Positions 36,035 to 45,509 of a stretch of 64,000 nucleotides of DNA are shown here, in pieces. A model generated the notes under the pieces. The model was not told the origin of the DNA. It did no database searches and saw nothing but the letters and a program-made list of their open reading frames with translations. The stretch is from Couchioplanes caeruleus (GTDB lineage: Bacteria > Actinomycetota > Actinomycetes > Mycobacteriales > Micromonosporaceae). The DNA is taken from assembly GCF_023499255.1 (NCBI RefSeq), contig NZ_CP092183.1, positions 255,501 to 319,500 on the forward strand, written 5' to 3'. How positions within the stretch are numbered: position 1 is the stretch's first letter; every line of letters begins with the position of its first letter. The translations under genes were made by a program, and so were the position numbers.

Positions 36035-36273
36035 ACGTCCTCGAAGGGTGGATCAAGCTGGCGTCCGCGGAGCTGGGCCTCTCCCCTGCCGACCTGGACC
36101 AGCAGGCGGTGCTCGACGTCGCCCGGGACGTCGCGCACAACGTCGTGCGCCCCGGTGCGCCGGTCACGGCGTACCTGATGGGCATCGCGGTCGGTCGCGG
36201 CGCGGACCCGGCAGCGGCCGCCGCCCGCCTGAGTGAGCTCGCACTCAAATGGCCGAGCAACCACACAGACTGA
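36031..36273 (+). CDS. DUF6457 family small protein
   Basis: 80 residues, [20 protein letters not shown], mostly helical, with [20 protein letters not shown]. Its ATG overlaps the mobA stop (ATGA), so it is translationally coupled. The same pair occurs in other actinobacteria, which suggests a role in cofactor guanylylation or delivery, but none is established from sequence. Confidence 0.75.
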   Translation: MNVLEGWIKLASAELGLSPADLDQQAVLDVARDVAHNVVRPGAPVTAYLMGIAVGRGADPAAAAARLSELALKWPSNHTD

Positions 36274-36520
36274 CGACCGCCCCGGGCGACAGGGCTCGCC
36301 ACCGCCCGCAGTGACAAGGCACGCCAACGCGTGCGACAGTGCGCAATCGCCCACGACCAGGCTCGCATCCACCCGACGCAATCCCTGCGGCCGGCCGCGA
36401 AGATTTCGAGCATCGGACCGCTGAGGGCACCCCTCGAAAGCCCCCACAACCGTCGGGAATGAGACGCGGCCGGTGGGCGTACGGTTCGCTCGATAGGGTG
36501 GCGGGGCGGAGGTGACGATC

Positions 36521-37609
36521 ATGACGGCGGAGAACATGGCCGAGCAGCCGGAGGGTGTGCTGCTCGATGAGCCGACCACGGCCGACCTACGGGCCAAGGT
36601 GACCGAGGCTTGGCGGGAGTTCGCTGCGGCCCTGGCCGGGTTGCTGCCCACCCTCGAGCCCGGCGCGCACGTCGATCTCACCCTTGATCCGACCGCGTCC
36701 GGGACCGGCACCGCCGTGTACTCGGTGAGCATCCGGGTGCTGCCCGACGGTGTCATCGAGGCGCTGGCGGTCGGCAACGCGGGCCTGCCCGAGGGGTACA
36801 GGATGGATCGCGCCTCCGTGGCGGGCCTGGTGGCCCTGGGCTGGTCGCCTCCGGGGGTGCTGCCCGGTTCCGGCGACTCGTTCGGCCTGCGGACGACGGC
36901 CGGCGCGGCGAAGCAGCTCGCGACCGTCGTCTCTCGCACGCTGCGTGACGTGTACGGCGCCCCGCACCCGGCCTTCCTCGTCTACCTGGTGCACGACGAG
37001 GAGGACGAGCCGATCGAGACCGCTCCCCTGGCCACGGCCCGGCACGAGCCCTCGATCGACGAGGAGCTCAGCCTCGACGACCTCGACGAGGACGGCGTGC
37101 TGTCCGAGGCCCTCGCCAACGCCGCCGACGAAGTGGTGCCGTTGGAGGAGCGCGTCCGCACGGTCGTCGCGACCATGTCCAAGACCACTGTCGATCAGCT
37201 GCAGGTCGACACCGACGGTGACATCGGCATCCGGGCCGGCTCGGCGATGGTCTTCGTGCGCGTCCGCGACAACCCGCCGCTGGTGGACGTCTTCTCGCCG
37301 ATCCTCACCGAGGTCGAGCCCACCGAGCAGCTGTACGTGAAGCTGTCCGAGCTCACCAACCGCATGCCGATCGGCCGCCTGTACTGCGCCCAGGACACGG
37401 TGTGGGCGTCCATCCCGGTGTTCGGCCGCAACTTCCAGGCGACGCACCTGATGCTGGCCGTCCAGGTGATGACCGGGCTCGCGGACGAGCTGGACGACCG
37501 TCTGCACGGCGAGTTCGGTGGCAAACGGTTCTTCGGCGAGGGCGACAAGCCCGCCCCGGCCAAGGCGGCCACGGAACCCGGCGACCACCGCCCCGGCATG
37601 TACCTGTAG
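36521..37609 (+). CDS. YbjN-like chaperone-fold protein
   Basis: 362 residues with two alpha/beta modules. The first (about 15-145) includes VDLTLDPTASGTGTAVYSVS. The second (about 190-330) includes TTVDQLQVDTDGDIGIRAGS, AMVFVRVRDNPPLVDVFSPI and LMLAVQVMTGLADELDDRL, similar to the YbjN/T3SS-chaperone-like fold. An acidic linker (EELSLDDLDEDG) joins them. The ATG at 36521 has GGAGGTGA with 5-nt spacing. The 247-bp gap before it holds no recognised gene. Confidence 0.7.
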   Translation: MTAENMAEQPEGVLLDEPTTADLRAKVTEAWREFAAALAGLLPTLEPGAHVDLTLDPTASGTGTAVYSVSIRVLPDGVIEALAVGNAGLPEGYRMDRASVAGLVALGWSPPGVLPGSGDSFGLRTTAGAAKQLATVVSRTLRDVYGAPHPAFLVYLVHDEEDEPIETAPLATARHEPSIDEELSLDDLDEDGVLSEALANAADEVVPLEERVRTVVATMSKTTVDQLQVDTDGDIGIRAGSAMVFVRVRDNPPLVDVFSPILTEVEPTEQLYVKLSELTNRMPIGRLYCAQDTVWASIPVFGRNFQATHLMLAVQVMTGLADELDDRLHGEFGGKRFFGEGDKPAPAKAATEPGDHRPGMYL

Positions 37610-37715
37610 CCCGCGAACACCCGGGCCCGCCGAACCGAACCCGGAAAAGCGAGCCCCCGCCCGGGAGCGCCGAGCCCCGGGAGGCCCAAGCCCTGGGAGC
37701 GCCGAGCCGCGGAAA

Positions 37716-37740
37716 GGGCCGGCCCTGAGAAGGCCGGCCC
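37716..37740. terminator. Hairpin between convergent genes
   Basis: GGGCCGGCC (37716-37724) / GGCCGGCCC (37732-37740), perfect 9-bp stem with a 7-nt loop, between the YbjN-like gene and the lipoprotein gene. Symmetric, so it may serve both. The preceding 100 bp are GC-rich imperfect repeats (GGGAGCGCCGAGCC-type). Confidence 0.6.
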
Positions 37741-37755
37741 GAGAACCCCCAGAAC

Positions 37756-39642
37756 CTAAGCGTTCGGCAACCAGGCCACCCGTTCCATCGTGGACAGCCG
37801 CGACCCCCGCAACCCGTCGTCCGACAACGTCCACAGCACGTCTCCCACCACCAGGGACCGCCGTACCGTTGCCTGATCGATCATTCCGATCTCCTCGAGC
37901 CCACTAGCCGTCACCCGCAGCGCCACGGCGCCGCCCGTGGGCGTGCCTCGGTCGAACGTCGGCCAGGCTGTCAGCGGTACGACCAGCAGGTTCGTCGCCG
38001 GCCACCAGAGCAGCGCGTGCGGGTCGTACTCGGCCTCCGACTGTCCGGCCGGGATCTGATGCTGTGCCAACCGGGCCGGGTGCGTCGGGTCGGACACGTC
38101 GAACAGGGAGATCTGGGTGCCCTGGATGCGGCCGTTGCCGTCGGCTTCCTGCCCGACGCCGATCAGTCTGTTCTCCCCGGCCGGCTGCAGGTGCGCCGAG
38201 TACCCGGTGATCTTCAGTTCGCCGGTGGCGCGGGGGTGGGCCGGGTCGCTGAGGTCGAGGCTGTAGAGCGGGTCGGTCTGGCGGAACGTCACCACGTAGC
38301 CGCGCGGGCCGATGAAGCGTACGGAGTAGATGCGTTCGCCCTTGCCGAGGCCGTCGACCTCCCCGGTCTGCACCAGCCTCCCCCCGTCCTGGCGGAGCAC
38401 GCGTACGGCGGACTGGCCCTTGGTCTCGTCGGTCGTGGCGACGCGCAGGTGCCCGTTCCATTCGCTGAGGGCGTACTGATTGATCAGGAAGCCGGGGACG
38501 TGACCGGCCGCCGCGTAGACGGGAGGCTGGTTGCCGGTCGTGGTGAAGCGGTAGAGGTCGGTCTCCTGGCGGACCGGCTCGGCGGCGCGGCCCTTGAACC
38601 AGTCGAGCCGCCAGCGTTGGTCGCCGGCCAGGTAGAGGCTGTCGCCGGTGGCGTAGACGGTGTCGCCGTCCGCGACGACCGTGACCGGGTCGCCGGTGCC
38701 GAGCGCGGGCCGGGTCAGGTCGAACGTCAGGATGCTGACCATCGAGGCGGCGGAGTAGTCGGTGGGCCGGCTGACGCGACCGCAGTCGACGGTGCCCTTG
38801 CTGGTCGTGCCGTCCGTGGTGATCTCCCAGGAGGGCAGCCAGGCGTCGGCGGGGGCGGCGTCGATGGCGGCGCGGTTGGCGCTGATGCGGTCGGCGTCGT
38901 CGTCGGTCGGCCGGTTCAGCGGGAAGGTGATGCGCGGCGACGTCTTCAGGACGACGCGGGCCGTGGTGCCGGTAAGCCGGGCGTCGACCAGCGTTCCTTC
39001 GCCCTTGTAGCGGCTGATGACGCGCGGTGGTCCGCTGATGTCGACCGACAGCAGCTGCGGCCCGGTGGATCCCGGCGTTCCGTCGTCGGCGCCGTACCGG
39101 GTCATGCCGCCGGACGCGAGCACCAGCGCCACGTTGCCGGAGAGCAGCAGGTCAAGCTGGTTGCCGGCGAGCGGCAGGCCCAGGTCGAGCTTGCCGATGA
39201 GCCGCTGGGTCGCCGCGTCGAACAGCCGCAGCGTGCCGTTCTGGACCGTGACGATCCGCCGGCCGTCGGTCTTCACTATGTCCGGCTCGTCGGCGTCCTG
39301 CTCGTGGTTGTTCGTGCCCGAGAAGGCCGGTGCTGGAGCCGCCGCGCCGGCGCTGTCAGCCATCGTGCGGGCCCCGCCGACGGCCACCGCCTCGGGGACG
39401 GCGGCGCTGCCGGGGAAACCGTACGGTCCGACGCTGGCCTTGGCCGCCCGTTTGAGGTCGGCGGCGAGGCGTTGACACGAGTCGAAGGCGACGAGCTGCA
39501 TCGCCCCGGACGAGACGGGGGCGGGTGGCGGCAGCGGCTCCGGTCCCGGGTCGGAGGTGCATCCGGCGAGCGGGAGCGCGACGGCGAGGGCGGCGCAGAG
39601 CAAGGAACGGCGCGACATGGGGGTGGGACGGCCCGTGCCCAC
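37756..39642 (-). CDS. Secreted beta-propeller lipoprotein
   Basis: 628 residues. Signal peptide SRRSLLCAALAVALPLAGC with lipobox LAGC, so lipid-anchored outside the membrane. The rest is a beta-propeller of the Beta_propel family: NNHEQDADEPDIVKTDGRRI, GNQLDLLLSGNVALVLASGG, GLGKGERIYSVRFIGPRGYV, VTFRQTDPLYSLDLSDPAHP, LLWWPATNLLVVPLTAWPTF. Function unknown. The GTG at 39642 has GGGGA about 7 nt upstream; the ATG at 39618, next to the twin Arg, is an alternative. Confidence 0.82.
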   Translation of the reverse strand: MGTGRPTPMSRRSLLCAALAVALPLAGCTSDPGPEPLPPPAPVSSGAMQLVAFDSCQRLAADLKRAAKASVGPYGFPGSAAVPEAVAVGGARTMADSAGAAAPAPAFSGTNNHEQDADEPDIVKTDGRRIVTVQNGTLRLFDAATQRLIGKLDLGLPLAGNQLDLLLSGNVALVLASGGMTRYGADDGTPGSTGPQLLSVDISGPPRVISRYKGEGTLVDARLTGTTARVVLKTSPRITFPLNRPTDDDADRISANRAAIDAAPADAWLPSWEITTDGTTSKGTVDCGRVSRPTDYSAASMVSILTFDLTRPALGTGDPVTVVADGDTVYATGDSLYLAGDQRWRLDWFKGRAAEPVRQETDLYRFTTTGNQPPVYAAAGHVPGFLINQYALSEWNGHLRVATTDETKGQSAVRVLRQDGGRLVQTGEVDGLGKGERIYSVRFIGPRGYVVTFRQTDPLYSLDLSDPAHPRATGELKITGYSAHLQPAGENRLIGVGQEADGNGRIQGTQISLFDVSDPTHPARLAQHQIPAGQSEAEYDPHALLWWPATNLLVVPLTAWPTFDRGTPTGGAVALRVTASGLEEIGMIDQATVRRSLVVGDVLWTLSDDGLRGSRLSTMERVAWLPNA

Positions 39643-39667
39643 GCCGGGTTCCCCGAACTGCAGAGGA

Positions 39668-40120
39668 TCAGCTCGGCGCGGGCACCGGGGTGGGCGTCTC
39701 GACCAGCCGGGACAGCACCACCATGCTGCGCGTCGACGTCACGAACGGCTCCGCGCGCAGTCGCTCGAGGGCCTGCTCGAGATGTCCGATGTCCGCCGCG
39801 CGCAGGTGCACGAGGGCGTCGGCCTCGCCGGAAACCGTGTAGGCACCGACCACCTCGGGATGCCGGCGCGTCGCCACGGTGATCTGCGCCGGGGTCGTGC
39901 GGCCCGTGCAGAACAGCTCGACGAACGCCTCGGTCGTCCATCCCACCGCCGCGGGCTCGATGACGGTCGTGAATCCCTTGATGACCCCTTCGGCGCGGAG
40001 CCGGTCGACCCGTCGCTTCACCGCCGGCGCGGACAGGGAGACCTTCGCGCCGATGTCCGCGTACGACGAGCGCGCGTCGGCCACGAGCAACGCAATGATT
40101 CGCTGATCCACCGCGTCCAT
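39668..40120 (-). CDS. Lrp/AsnC-family transcriptional regulator
   Basis: 150 residues: N-terminal helix-turn-helix (MDAVDQRIIALLVADARSSYADIGAKVSLSAPAVKRRVD is the helix pair region, residues 1-39) and a C-terminal RAM ligand-binding domain (VGAYTVSGEADALVHLRAAD). Such proteins sense amino acids. It is divergent from the dimethylargininase gene 74 bp away, making that gene a likely target with arginine-type compounds as possible ligand. A TTG two codons upstream (40126) has GAGAGG seven nt before it and is an alternative start. Confidence 0.9.
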   Translation of the reverse strand: MDAVDQRIIALLVADARSSYADIGAKVSLSAPAVKRRVDRLRAEGVIKGFTTVIEPAAVGWTTEAFVELFCTGRTTPAQITVATRRHPEVVGAYTVSGEADALVHLRAADIGHLEQALERLRAEPFVTSTRSMVVLSRLVETPTPVPAPS

Positions 40121-40180
40121 GCGCAACGATTAGCCTCTCGCGGACAAGGGATTGAGCTGTTTCCTGCGTGCCAGCGTACC

Positions 40181-40186
40181 TACGCT
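40181..40186 (+). promoter_or_regulatory. Leaderless-type -10 element (dimethylargininase gene)
   Basis: TACGCT ends 8 nt before the ATG at 40195. Confidence 0.45.
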
Positions 40187-40194
40187 TTACCTCT

Positions 40195-41022
40195 ATGAGC
40201 CACACGGAACGCTTGCCGCGAATCAGGACATACCTCATGTGTCCGCCTGAGCACTTCACGGTCGAGTACGCCATCAACCCGTGGATGGACACCACCGTCC
40301 CGGTCGACCCGGCCCTCGCGCTCAAGCAGTGGCAACTGCTCCGGGACACCCTGACGGATCTCGGCCACACCGTCCACGTCCTGGAGGCGCGCCCCGAGCT
40401 TCCCGACATGGTGTACGCCGCGAACGGCGCGTTCTCGGTCGACGGCAAGGTGTACGGGGCTCGTTTCGCGTACCCGCAGCGTGCCGCCGAGGCCGCGGCC
40501 CACCGCCACTTCTACGTCTCCGGCTCGTGGGAGTTCACCGACCCCGAACACGTCAACGAGGGCGAGGGCGACTTCGCGTACCTGCCCGACGCGTACGGCG
40601 GCCTGATCCTCGCCGGGTACGGCTTCCGCACCGAGCCGGTCGCGCACACCGAGGCGCAGGAGGTGCTCGGCCGTCCGGTGATCTCCCTGCAGCTCGTGGA
40701 CCCGGCGTACTACCACCTCGACACGGCGCTCGCGGCGCTCGACGACCGCAACGTCACGTACTTCCCGGAGGCCTTCTCCCCCGCGTCGCAGCGCGTCCTG
40801 GCCCAGCTCTTCCCGGAGGCGGTCATCGCCGACCGGGCCGACGCGGAGGCCTTCGGCCTGAACCTGGTCAGCGACGGCCGCCATGTGGTGCTCAACACGG
40901 AGGCCACCGCGATGGGCGAGAAGGTACGCGCGGCCGGCTACACCCCGGTGCACGTCGAGCTGGGCGAACTCAAGCGCGGCGGCGGCAGCGTGAAGTGCGC
41001 GGTCGCCGAACTCCGCCCCTGA
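40195..41022 (+). CDS. ddaH: Dimethylargininase-like amidinotransferase-fold hydrolase
   Basis: 275 residues. Guanidino-group-modifying enzyme fold: LPDMVYAANGAFSVDGKVYG, EGEGDFAYLPD, active-site His in GLNLVSDGRHVVLNTEATAM and C-terminal nucleophile Cys268 in SVKCAVAELRP. It would hydrolyse methylarginines or a related guanidino compound to citrulline; arginine itself cannot be excluded. Divergent from the AsnC-type regulator. arcA, a second member of the superfamily, lies at 51268. Confidence 0.85.
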   Translation: MSHTERLPRIRTYLMCPPEHFTVEYAINPWMDTTVPVDPALALKQWQLLRDTLTDLGHTVHVLEARPELPDMVYAANGAFSVDGKVYGARFAYPQRAAEAAAHRHFYVSGSWEFTDPEHVNEGEGDFAYLPDAYGGLILAGYGFRTEPVAHTEAQEVLGRPVISLQLVDPAYYHLDTALAALDDRNVTYFPEAFSPASQRVLAQLFPEAVIADRADAEAFGLNLVSDGRHVVLNTEATAMGEKVRAAGYTPVHVELGELKRGGGSVKCAVAELRP

Positions 41023-41073
41023 CACAGGGGGCCTGGGAAGGCAGCGTGGACCATGCGAGGGAAGATGGTTCGC

Positions 41074-41643
41074 ATGACCGACGAGACCCGTACCGCAGAC
41101 AACCAGGACGACGGCTCCGTCATCGTCGTGGGCCCGGACGGCCGCCCCATGGGCACGGTGGAGGCCGACGGCACGATGAAGGCCGAGGAGCCCGGCAATC
41201 TCATCGAACAGCCCGCGAAGGTCATGCGGATCGGCAGCATGATCAAGCAGTTGCTCGAGGAGGTCCGCGCGGCGCCGCTGGACGAGGCGAGCCGGGGCCG
41301 GCTGCGGGAGATCCACCAGCGTTCGATCAAGGAGCTGGAGGACGGCCTCGCGCCCGAGCTGCAGGAGGAGCTGGAGCGGCTGTCGCTGCCGTTCGACTCC
41401 GAGACACCGCCGAGCGAGGCGGAGCTGCGCATCGCCCAGGCCCAGCTGGTCGGCTGGCTGGAGGGGCTGTTCCACGGCATCCAGGCGGCGCTGGTCGCGC
41501 AGCAGATGGCGGCGCGACTGCAGCTGGAGCAGATGCGCGGCGGCCAGGGACGCCCGGCGCTGCCGATGGGGCCGAACGGGATCATCCCGGGGATGCCGGG
41601 GCAGGGTGGCGACGGCAGCGGCCGCACGGGCCAGTACCTGTGA
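41074..41643 (+). CDS. bpa: Bacterial proteasome activator (Bpa/PafE, DUF2587)
   Basis: 189 residues: disordered acidic N-terminus, SVIVVGPDGRPMGTVE, then a helical core (KVMRIGSMIKQLLEEVRAAP; EIHQRSIKELEDGLAPELQE; AQAQLVGWLEGLFHGIQAAL) and a Gly/Pro-rich tail ending GQYL, the motif that docks into the 20S proteasome. It opens the gate for ATP-independent degradation of unfolded proteins. Start at the ATG with AGGGAAG 9 nt upstream; ATGs at 41053 and 41065 are also in frame. No proteasome genes in the window. Confidence 0.92.
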   Translation: MTDETRTADNQDDGSVIVVGPDGRPMGTVEADGTMKAEEPGNLIEQPAKVMRIGSMIKQLLEEVRAAPLDEASRGRLREIHQRSIKELEDGLAPELQEELERLSLPFDSETPPSEAELRIAQAQLVGWLEGLFHGIQAALVAQQMAARLQLEQMRGGQGRPALPMGPNGIIPGMPGQGGDGSGRTGQYL

Positions 41644-41647
41644 GGCG

Positions 41648-42457
41648 CTAGAGCTCGAACAGCTTCTCCAGGTAGACGGCGACCCCGTCCTCGTCGTTGG
41701 TGAGCGCCACCTCGTCGGCGACCTCCTTCACGGCGGGGTGGGCGTTGCCCATCGCCACGGAACGGCCTGCCCACGCCAGCAGGGGCAGGTCGTTCGGCAT
41801 GTCCCCGAACGCCACGACCTCGCCGGCCTCGATGCCCTCGCGCTCGCAGAGCCAGGCCAGGCCGGCCGCCTTGGTCACCCCGGCGGCCGAGATCTCCACC
41901 AGCGCCGACGAGGACGAGTGGGTGGCGGTCGCCAGGTCGCCGAGGGTACGGCTGACCAGCTCCGCGAACTCGTCCGGCTCGTGCCGCGCCGACCGGGCCA
42001 GCAGCTTCACCGCCGGTACGCTCGTCAGCTCCTCCGGCGTGGAGAGCGCCCGTACGGTGTGGTGCTCCCCGTCCCAGTGCAGCGGCCACTTCTCCTCGTA
42101 CCAGAAGCTTCTGCCGTCATCGACCTCGACGGCAAGGGTGACGTCGGGCACGGCCTCGCGCAGCCGCTCGGTGACGTCGAGCAGCAGCTCGGTGGTGAGC
42201 GGGGCGGCCCGCAGGATCTCGTCGGTATCAGGGTCGTAGACCACGGCGCCGTTGGCGCAGACGGCGGGCAGCGGCTCGGCCATCTGGTCGTAGAGCTGGC
42301 GCAGCCAGCGCACCGGCCGGCCGGTGACCAGCACGGTGGGGATGCCGCCCTGCTGGAGGCGGTCGAGGGTCTCGATGGTACGAGGGCTGAGCGAACCGTC
42401 GCCGCGGATCAGCGTGCCGTCGATGTCGGAGGCGACGAGGCGGAATGGCGCATGCAT
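41648..42457 (-). CDS. HAD-superfamily (Cof-type) phosphatase, copy 1
   Basis: 269 residues. HAD motif I VASDIDGTLIRGDG, motif II PTVLVTGRPV, the conserved Lys in GVTKAAGLAWL, and motif IV VVAFGDMPNDLPLLAWAG, then MGNAHPAVKEVADEVALTND. Class IIB cap, as in sugar-phosphate or FMN phosphatases. The ATG shares one base with the stop of the upstream paralogue (TGATG), so the two are coupled. Confidence 0.9.
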   Translation of the reverse strand: MHAPFRLVASDIDGTLIRGDGSLSPRTIETLDRLQQGGIPTVLVTGRPVRWLRQLYDQMAEPLPAVCANGAVVYDPDTDEILRAAPLTTELLLDVTERLREAVPDVTLAVEVDDGRSFWYEEKWPLHWDGEHHTVRALSTPEELTSVPAVKLLARSARHEPDEFAELVSRTLGDLATATHSSSSALVEISAAGVTKAAGLAWLCEREGIEAGEVVAFGDMPNDLPLLAWAGRSVAMGNAHPAVKEVADEVALTNDEDGVAVYLEKLFEL

Positions 42458-43269
42458 CACCTCGACAGTAGCCGGTCGAGGAACACGGCCACGCCGTCCT
42501 CGTCGTTGGTCAGCGTGACCTCGTCGGCGACCGCGAGCAGCTCCGCGTGTGCGTTGCCCACGGCCACCCGTCCCCAGCCGGCCCAGGCGAACATCGGCAG
42601 GTCGTTGGGCATGTCGCCGAAGACGAGCACGTCCGCGGGGTCGACGCCGACGGCCTGCGCGACCACGGCCAGGCCGGTGCCCTTGTCGACGTCCGGCGGG
42701 CAGATCTCGACGTAGTTCAGGCCGGCCTGGGTGACCGATGCCACGTGCGCCGGTACGACCCGGCGGGCGGCCGCGAGCAGGTCGTCGACATCGCGGTCGA
42801 AGGAGCGGGCGAACGCCTTGATGACGTCGCCGGTCAGGCACTCCGCCCGGGCACGCCGCTCCAGGGTCACCGGGTAGCGCCAGGTCGGGTCGTAGTCGCC
42901 CCACAGCGGGGAGTCCTCGTGCTCGAGCGCCTCGACCATGACGGAGAGGGGGCCGACCTCGGCCTCGAGGTTCTCCAGTGCGATGCCCAGGTCCCGGCCG
43001 GGCAGCCGGGCGCTGCGCAGCACCTGCGACTCGTTCTGGTCGATCACCCAGCCGCCCTGGGCGAGCACGAGGAAGTCGGCGGCCCGGATGTCGTTGCGGG
43101 TGAGCTCGGTCAGCCGTGGCCCCCGGCCGGTGGCGCCGACGATGCGGATGCCGGCGGCGCGGACCCGGTCCAGCACCGCGTGGGTGTAGTCGGACACCGT
43201 GTCATCGCTGCGGACCAGCGTGCCGTCGAGGTCGGTCGCGATGAGCTTCGGCAGACCGGGCTTCGCCAT
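42457..43269 (-). CDS. HAD-superfamily (Cof-type) phosphatase, copy 2
   Basis: 270 residues. Motif I IATDLDGTLVRSDD, motif II IVGATGRGPR, Lys in DVDKGTGLAVV, motif IV VLVFGDMPNDLPMFAWAGWG and the tail VADEVTLTNDEDGVAVFLDR. The C-terminal third is nearly the same as in copy 1, pointing to tandem duplication, while the cap regions differ, pointing to different substrates. ATG with GGAGG and 5-nt spacing. Downstream of serS on the same strand. Confidence 0.9.
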   Translation of the reverse strand: MAKPGLPKLIATDLDGTLVRSDDTVSDYTHAVLDRVRAAGIRIVGATGRGPRLTELTRNDIRAADFLVLAQGGWVIDQNESQVLRSARLPGRDLGIALENLEAEVGPLSVMVEALEHEDSPLWGDYDPTWRYPVTLERRARAECLTGDVIKAFARSFDRDVDDLLAAARRVVPAHVASVTQAGLNYVEICPPDVDKGTGLAVVAQAVGVDPADVLVFGDMPNDLPMFAWAGWGRVAVGNAHAELLAVADEVTLTNDEDGVAVFLDRLLSR

Positions 43270-43377
43270 GGGAACCTCCGTGGGTCACGAGACCCCCGCG
43301 GAGGGCGGAAGGAAAACGTTACACCGGCCCGGCGACCAGCGGCTATGACTTCTGGTAGCCGGGCGGTGTATTCACCG

Positions 43378-44640
43378 TTAGCGAACAGGTTCGAGAATGT
43401 CGCGGCCGCCGAGGTACGGCTGGAGCGCCTTCGGTACGCGCACCGAGCCGTCCGGCTGCTGATGGTTCTCCAGGATCGGGATCAGCCAGCGGGTCGTCGC
43501 GAGCGTGCCGTTGAGCGTCGCCGCGGTCTGGGCCTTGCCGTCGGCGTCCCGGTAGCGGATGTTGAGCCGCCGCGCCTGGAACGTGGTGCAGTTCGACGTC
43601 GAGGTCACCTCGCGGTAGCGGCCCTGCGACGGCACCCACGCCTCGCAGTCGTACTTGCGGACCGCGCTGGAGCCGAGGTCGCCGGCCGCCACGTCGATCA
43701 CCCGGTACGGCACCTCGACCTTGGCGAGCATCTCCTCCTCCATGGCGAGCAGCCGCTGGTGCTCGGACTGCGCCTCCTCGGGCCTGCAGAAGGAGAACAT
43801 CTCGACCTTGTCGAACTGGTGCACGCGCAGGATGCCGCGGACGTCCTTGCCGTGCGAGCCGGCCTCCCGGCGGAAGCACGACGACCATCCGGCGAACCGT
43901 TCCGGGCCGCCCTCCAGGTCGATGATCTCGTTCGAGTGGTACGCCGCCAGCGGCACCTCCGACGTGCCCACGAGGTAGAGGTCGTCGGCCTCGAGCCGGT
44001 ACACCTCGCTCGCGTGCGAGCCGAGGAACCCGGTGCCCTCCATCGCCTCGGGGCGGACCAGCGACGGCGTGATCGACGGCGTGAAGCCGCGCTCGACCGC
44101 CTGGGCGATGGCCATCTGCAGCATGCCCAGCTGCAGCAGCGCGCCGACGCCGGTGAGGAAGTAGAACCGTGACCCCGAGACCTTCGCGCCGCGCTCGGTG
44201 TCGATCGCGCCGAGCGCCTCACCGATCTCGAGGTGGTCCCGCGGCTTGTCGATGGCGGGACGTTCACCGACCTCGCGGAGCACGACGAAGTCGTCCTCGC
44301 CGCCGGGCGGCACGCCGTCCTCCACCAGGTTGGGAATGGCCAGGTGGGCCCGGCGCAGCGTCTCGTCGGCCGTGCCCGCCGCGGCCTCGGCGGCCTTGAC
44401 CTCGGCCGCGAGCTCCTTGGTGCGGGCCAGCAGCGCCGCCCGTTCGTCGCCCGAGGCCTTCGCGACCTGCTTGCCGAGGGACTTCTGCTCCGCCCGTACG
44501 GCCTCGAAGCGCTGGGTGGCCGATCGGCGCTGCTCGTCGGCGCGCAGCAGCTCGTCCACCTTGTCGGCGGACTCGCCGCGCAGCCGCTGGCTGGCACGGA
44601 ACAGCTCGGGGTCCTCGCGGAGCAGACGCAGGTCAATCAC
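43378..44640 (-). CDS. serS: Seryl-tRNA synthetase
   Basis: 420 residues. N-terminal tRNA-binding coiled coil (about 30-105, [20 protein letters not shown]...), class II catalytic core with the [19 protein letters not shown] substrate loop, motif 2 [20 protein letters not shown] and motif 3 [20 protein letters not shown]. The GTG at 44640 ([12 protein letters not shown]) has TAGGCT 8 nt upstream and no Shine-Dalgarno, giving a leaderless start. Confidence 0.97.
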   Translation of the reverse strand: MIDLRLLREDPELFRASQRLRGESADKVDELLRADEQRRSATQRFEAVRAEQKSLGKQVAKASGDERAALLARTKELAAEVKAAEAAAGTADETLRRAHLAIPNLVEDGVPPGGEDDFVVLREVGERPAIDKPRDHLEIGEALGAIDTERGAKVSGSRFYFLTGVGALLQLGMLQMAIAQAVERGFTPSITPSLVRPEAMEGTGFLGSHASEVYRLEADDLYLVGTSEVPLAAYHSNEIIDLEGGPERFAGWSSCFRREAGSHGKDVRGILRVHQFDKVEMFSFCRPEEAQSEHQRLLAMEEEMLAKVEVPYRVIDVAAGDLGSSAVRKYDCEAWVPSQGRYREVTSTSNCTTFQARRLNIRYRDADGKAQTAATLNGTLATTRWLIPILENHQQPDGSVRVPKALQPYLGGRDILEPVR

Positions 44641-44648
44641 GATTGATG

Positions 44649-44654
44649 AGCCTA
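44649..44654 (-). promoter_or_regulatory. Leaderless-type -10 element (serS)
   Basis: TAGGCT ends 8 nt before the GTG at 44640. Confidence 0.45.
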
Positions 44655-44674
44655 CCGGCGGCGCTGTCCGATCT

Positions 44675-45454
44675 TCACCCGGATATGCCGGGGTCCGCCT
44701 TGTCGCGGCTGTCGTCCGAGGCGGTCCACGGCTTGACCGGCGCGACGGTCAGGTCGAACGGCGCGTCCGGGGTCTCGTCCTCGGCGGGCGGGCGCCGCCA
44801 CGACCACACCGGCTCCGCGGGCTCCCCGGCCGCGCCGGCTGCCGGCGCCTCCCCCGGGGCGGCAGCGGGCGCCGGAAGCCCACGCCCGGCCAGCCACGCC
44901 GCGAGCGTGACCAGCGCGACGCCGACCCCCGCGCACCACACTCCCCGCCCCACCGACACCTGCATCTGGTCGTCGTCCAGGGTCATCGCGTCGATCTGCC
45001 CGACGATCCGGCTGGTCTCCCCCAGGTACGACCACAGCGTCACCACCACGGCCAGCAGCAGCCCGCCGGCGCTCAGCGCGGTCAGACGCGCGTACGCCCG
45101 GCCCGCGGCGGGGCCGAAGAGCGTGAGCACGGTCGCGGCCACCAGCAGGAACAGCCCGGCCAGGTAACCGCCGCCCCAGCCGCCGAGATCGGCGATCGTG
45201 GTCGTGAACGGTCGCTCGCCGGTGTCGGCCCCGCGCAGGATCGTCGCGTCGATGGCGGTGATCTGCCACTCCGAGATCAGCGAGCCGAAGAGCGCGAGCG
45301 CACCGAGTGCCGCGGCGACCGGCACGAGCCGGCGGTCCCGGAGGGTCCCGGCGAGGAAACCGCCGATGCCGGTGCGGCGGCGCGGCGGCCCGTCGTCGCC
45401 GGCGGGGCCGAACTCGACCACGGCTTCCTGGCTCTGCGACATGCCACCCATCAT
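44675..45454 (-). CDS. Four-helix integral membrane protein
   Basis: 259 residues. Four hydrophobic helices ([79 protein letters not shown]) between a cytoplasmic N-terminus and a C-terminal tail rich in Ala/Pro/Glu with WSWRRPP. Not recognised. Upstream of serS on the same strand and divergent from OsmC. Of three close ATGs (45454, 45451, 45442) the first is given; the true one is unsure. Confidence 0.65.
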   Translation of the reverse strand: MMGGMSQSQEAVVEFGPAGDDGPPRRRTGIGGFLAGTLRDRRLVPVAAALGALALFGSLISEWQITAIDATILRGADTGERPFTTTIADLGGWGGGYLAGLFLLVAATVLTLFGPAAGRAYARLTALSAGGLLLAVVVTLWSYLGETSRIVGQIDAMTLDDDQMQVSVGRGVWCAGVGVALVTLAAWLAGRGLPAPAAAPGEAPAAGAAGEPAEPVWSWRRPPAEDETPDAPFDLTVAPVKPWTASDDSRDKADPGISG

Positions 45455-45496
45455 GTCCCGCGGGCCGTCCGCCGACCAGCGACGCGAGACATGGAC

Positions 45497-45502
45497 TAGC
45501 GT
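45497..45502 (+). promoter_or_regulatory. Leaderless-type -10 element (osmC-like gene)
   Basis: TAGCGT ends 7 nt before the ATG at 45510. Confidence 0.5.
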
Positions 45503-45509
45503 CGTCGGT

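Noticed and set aside
44641..44674. tRNA gene next to serS
   Set aside because: No cloverleaf or TTCGA-type T-arm could be found here or elsewhere in the window.
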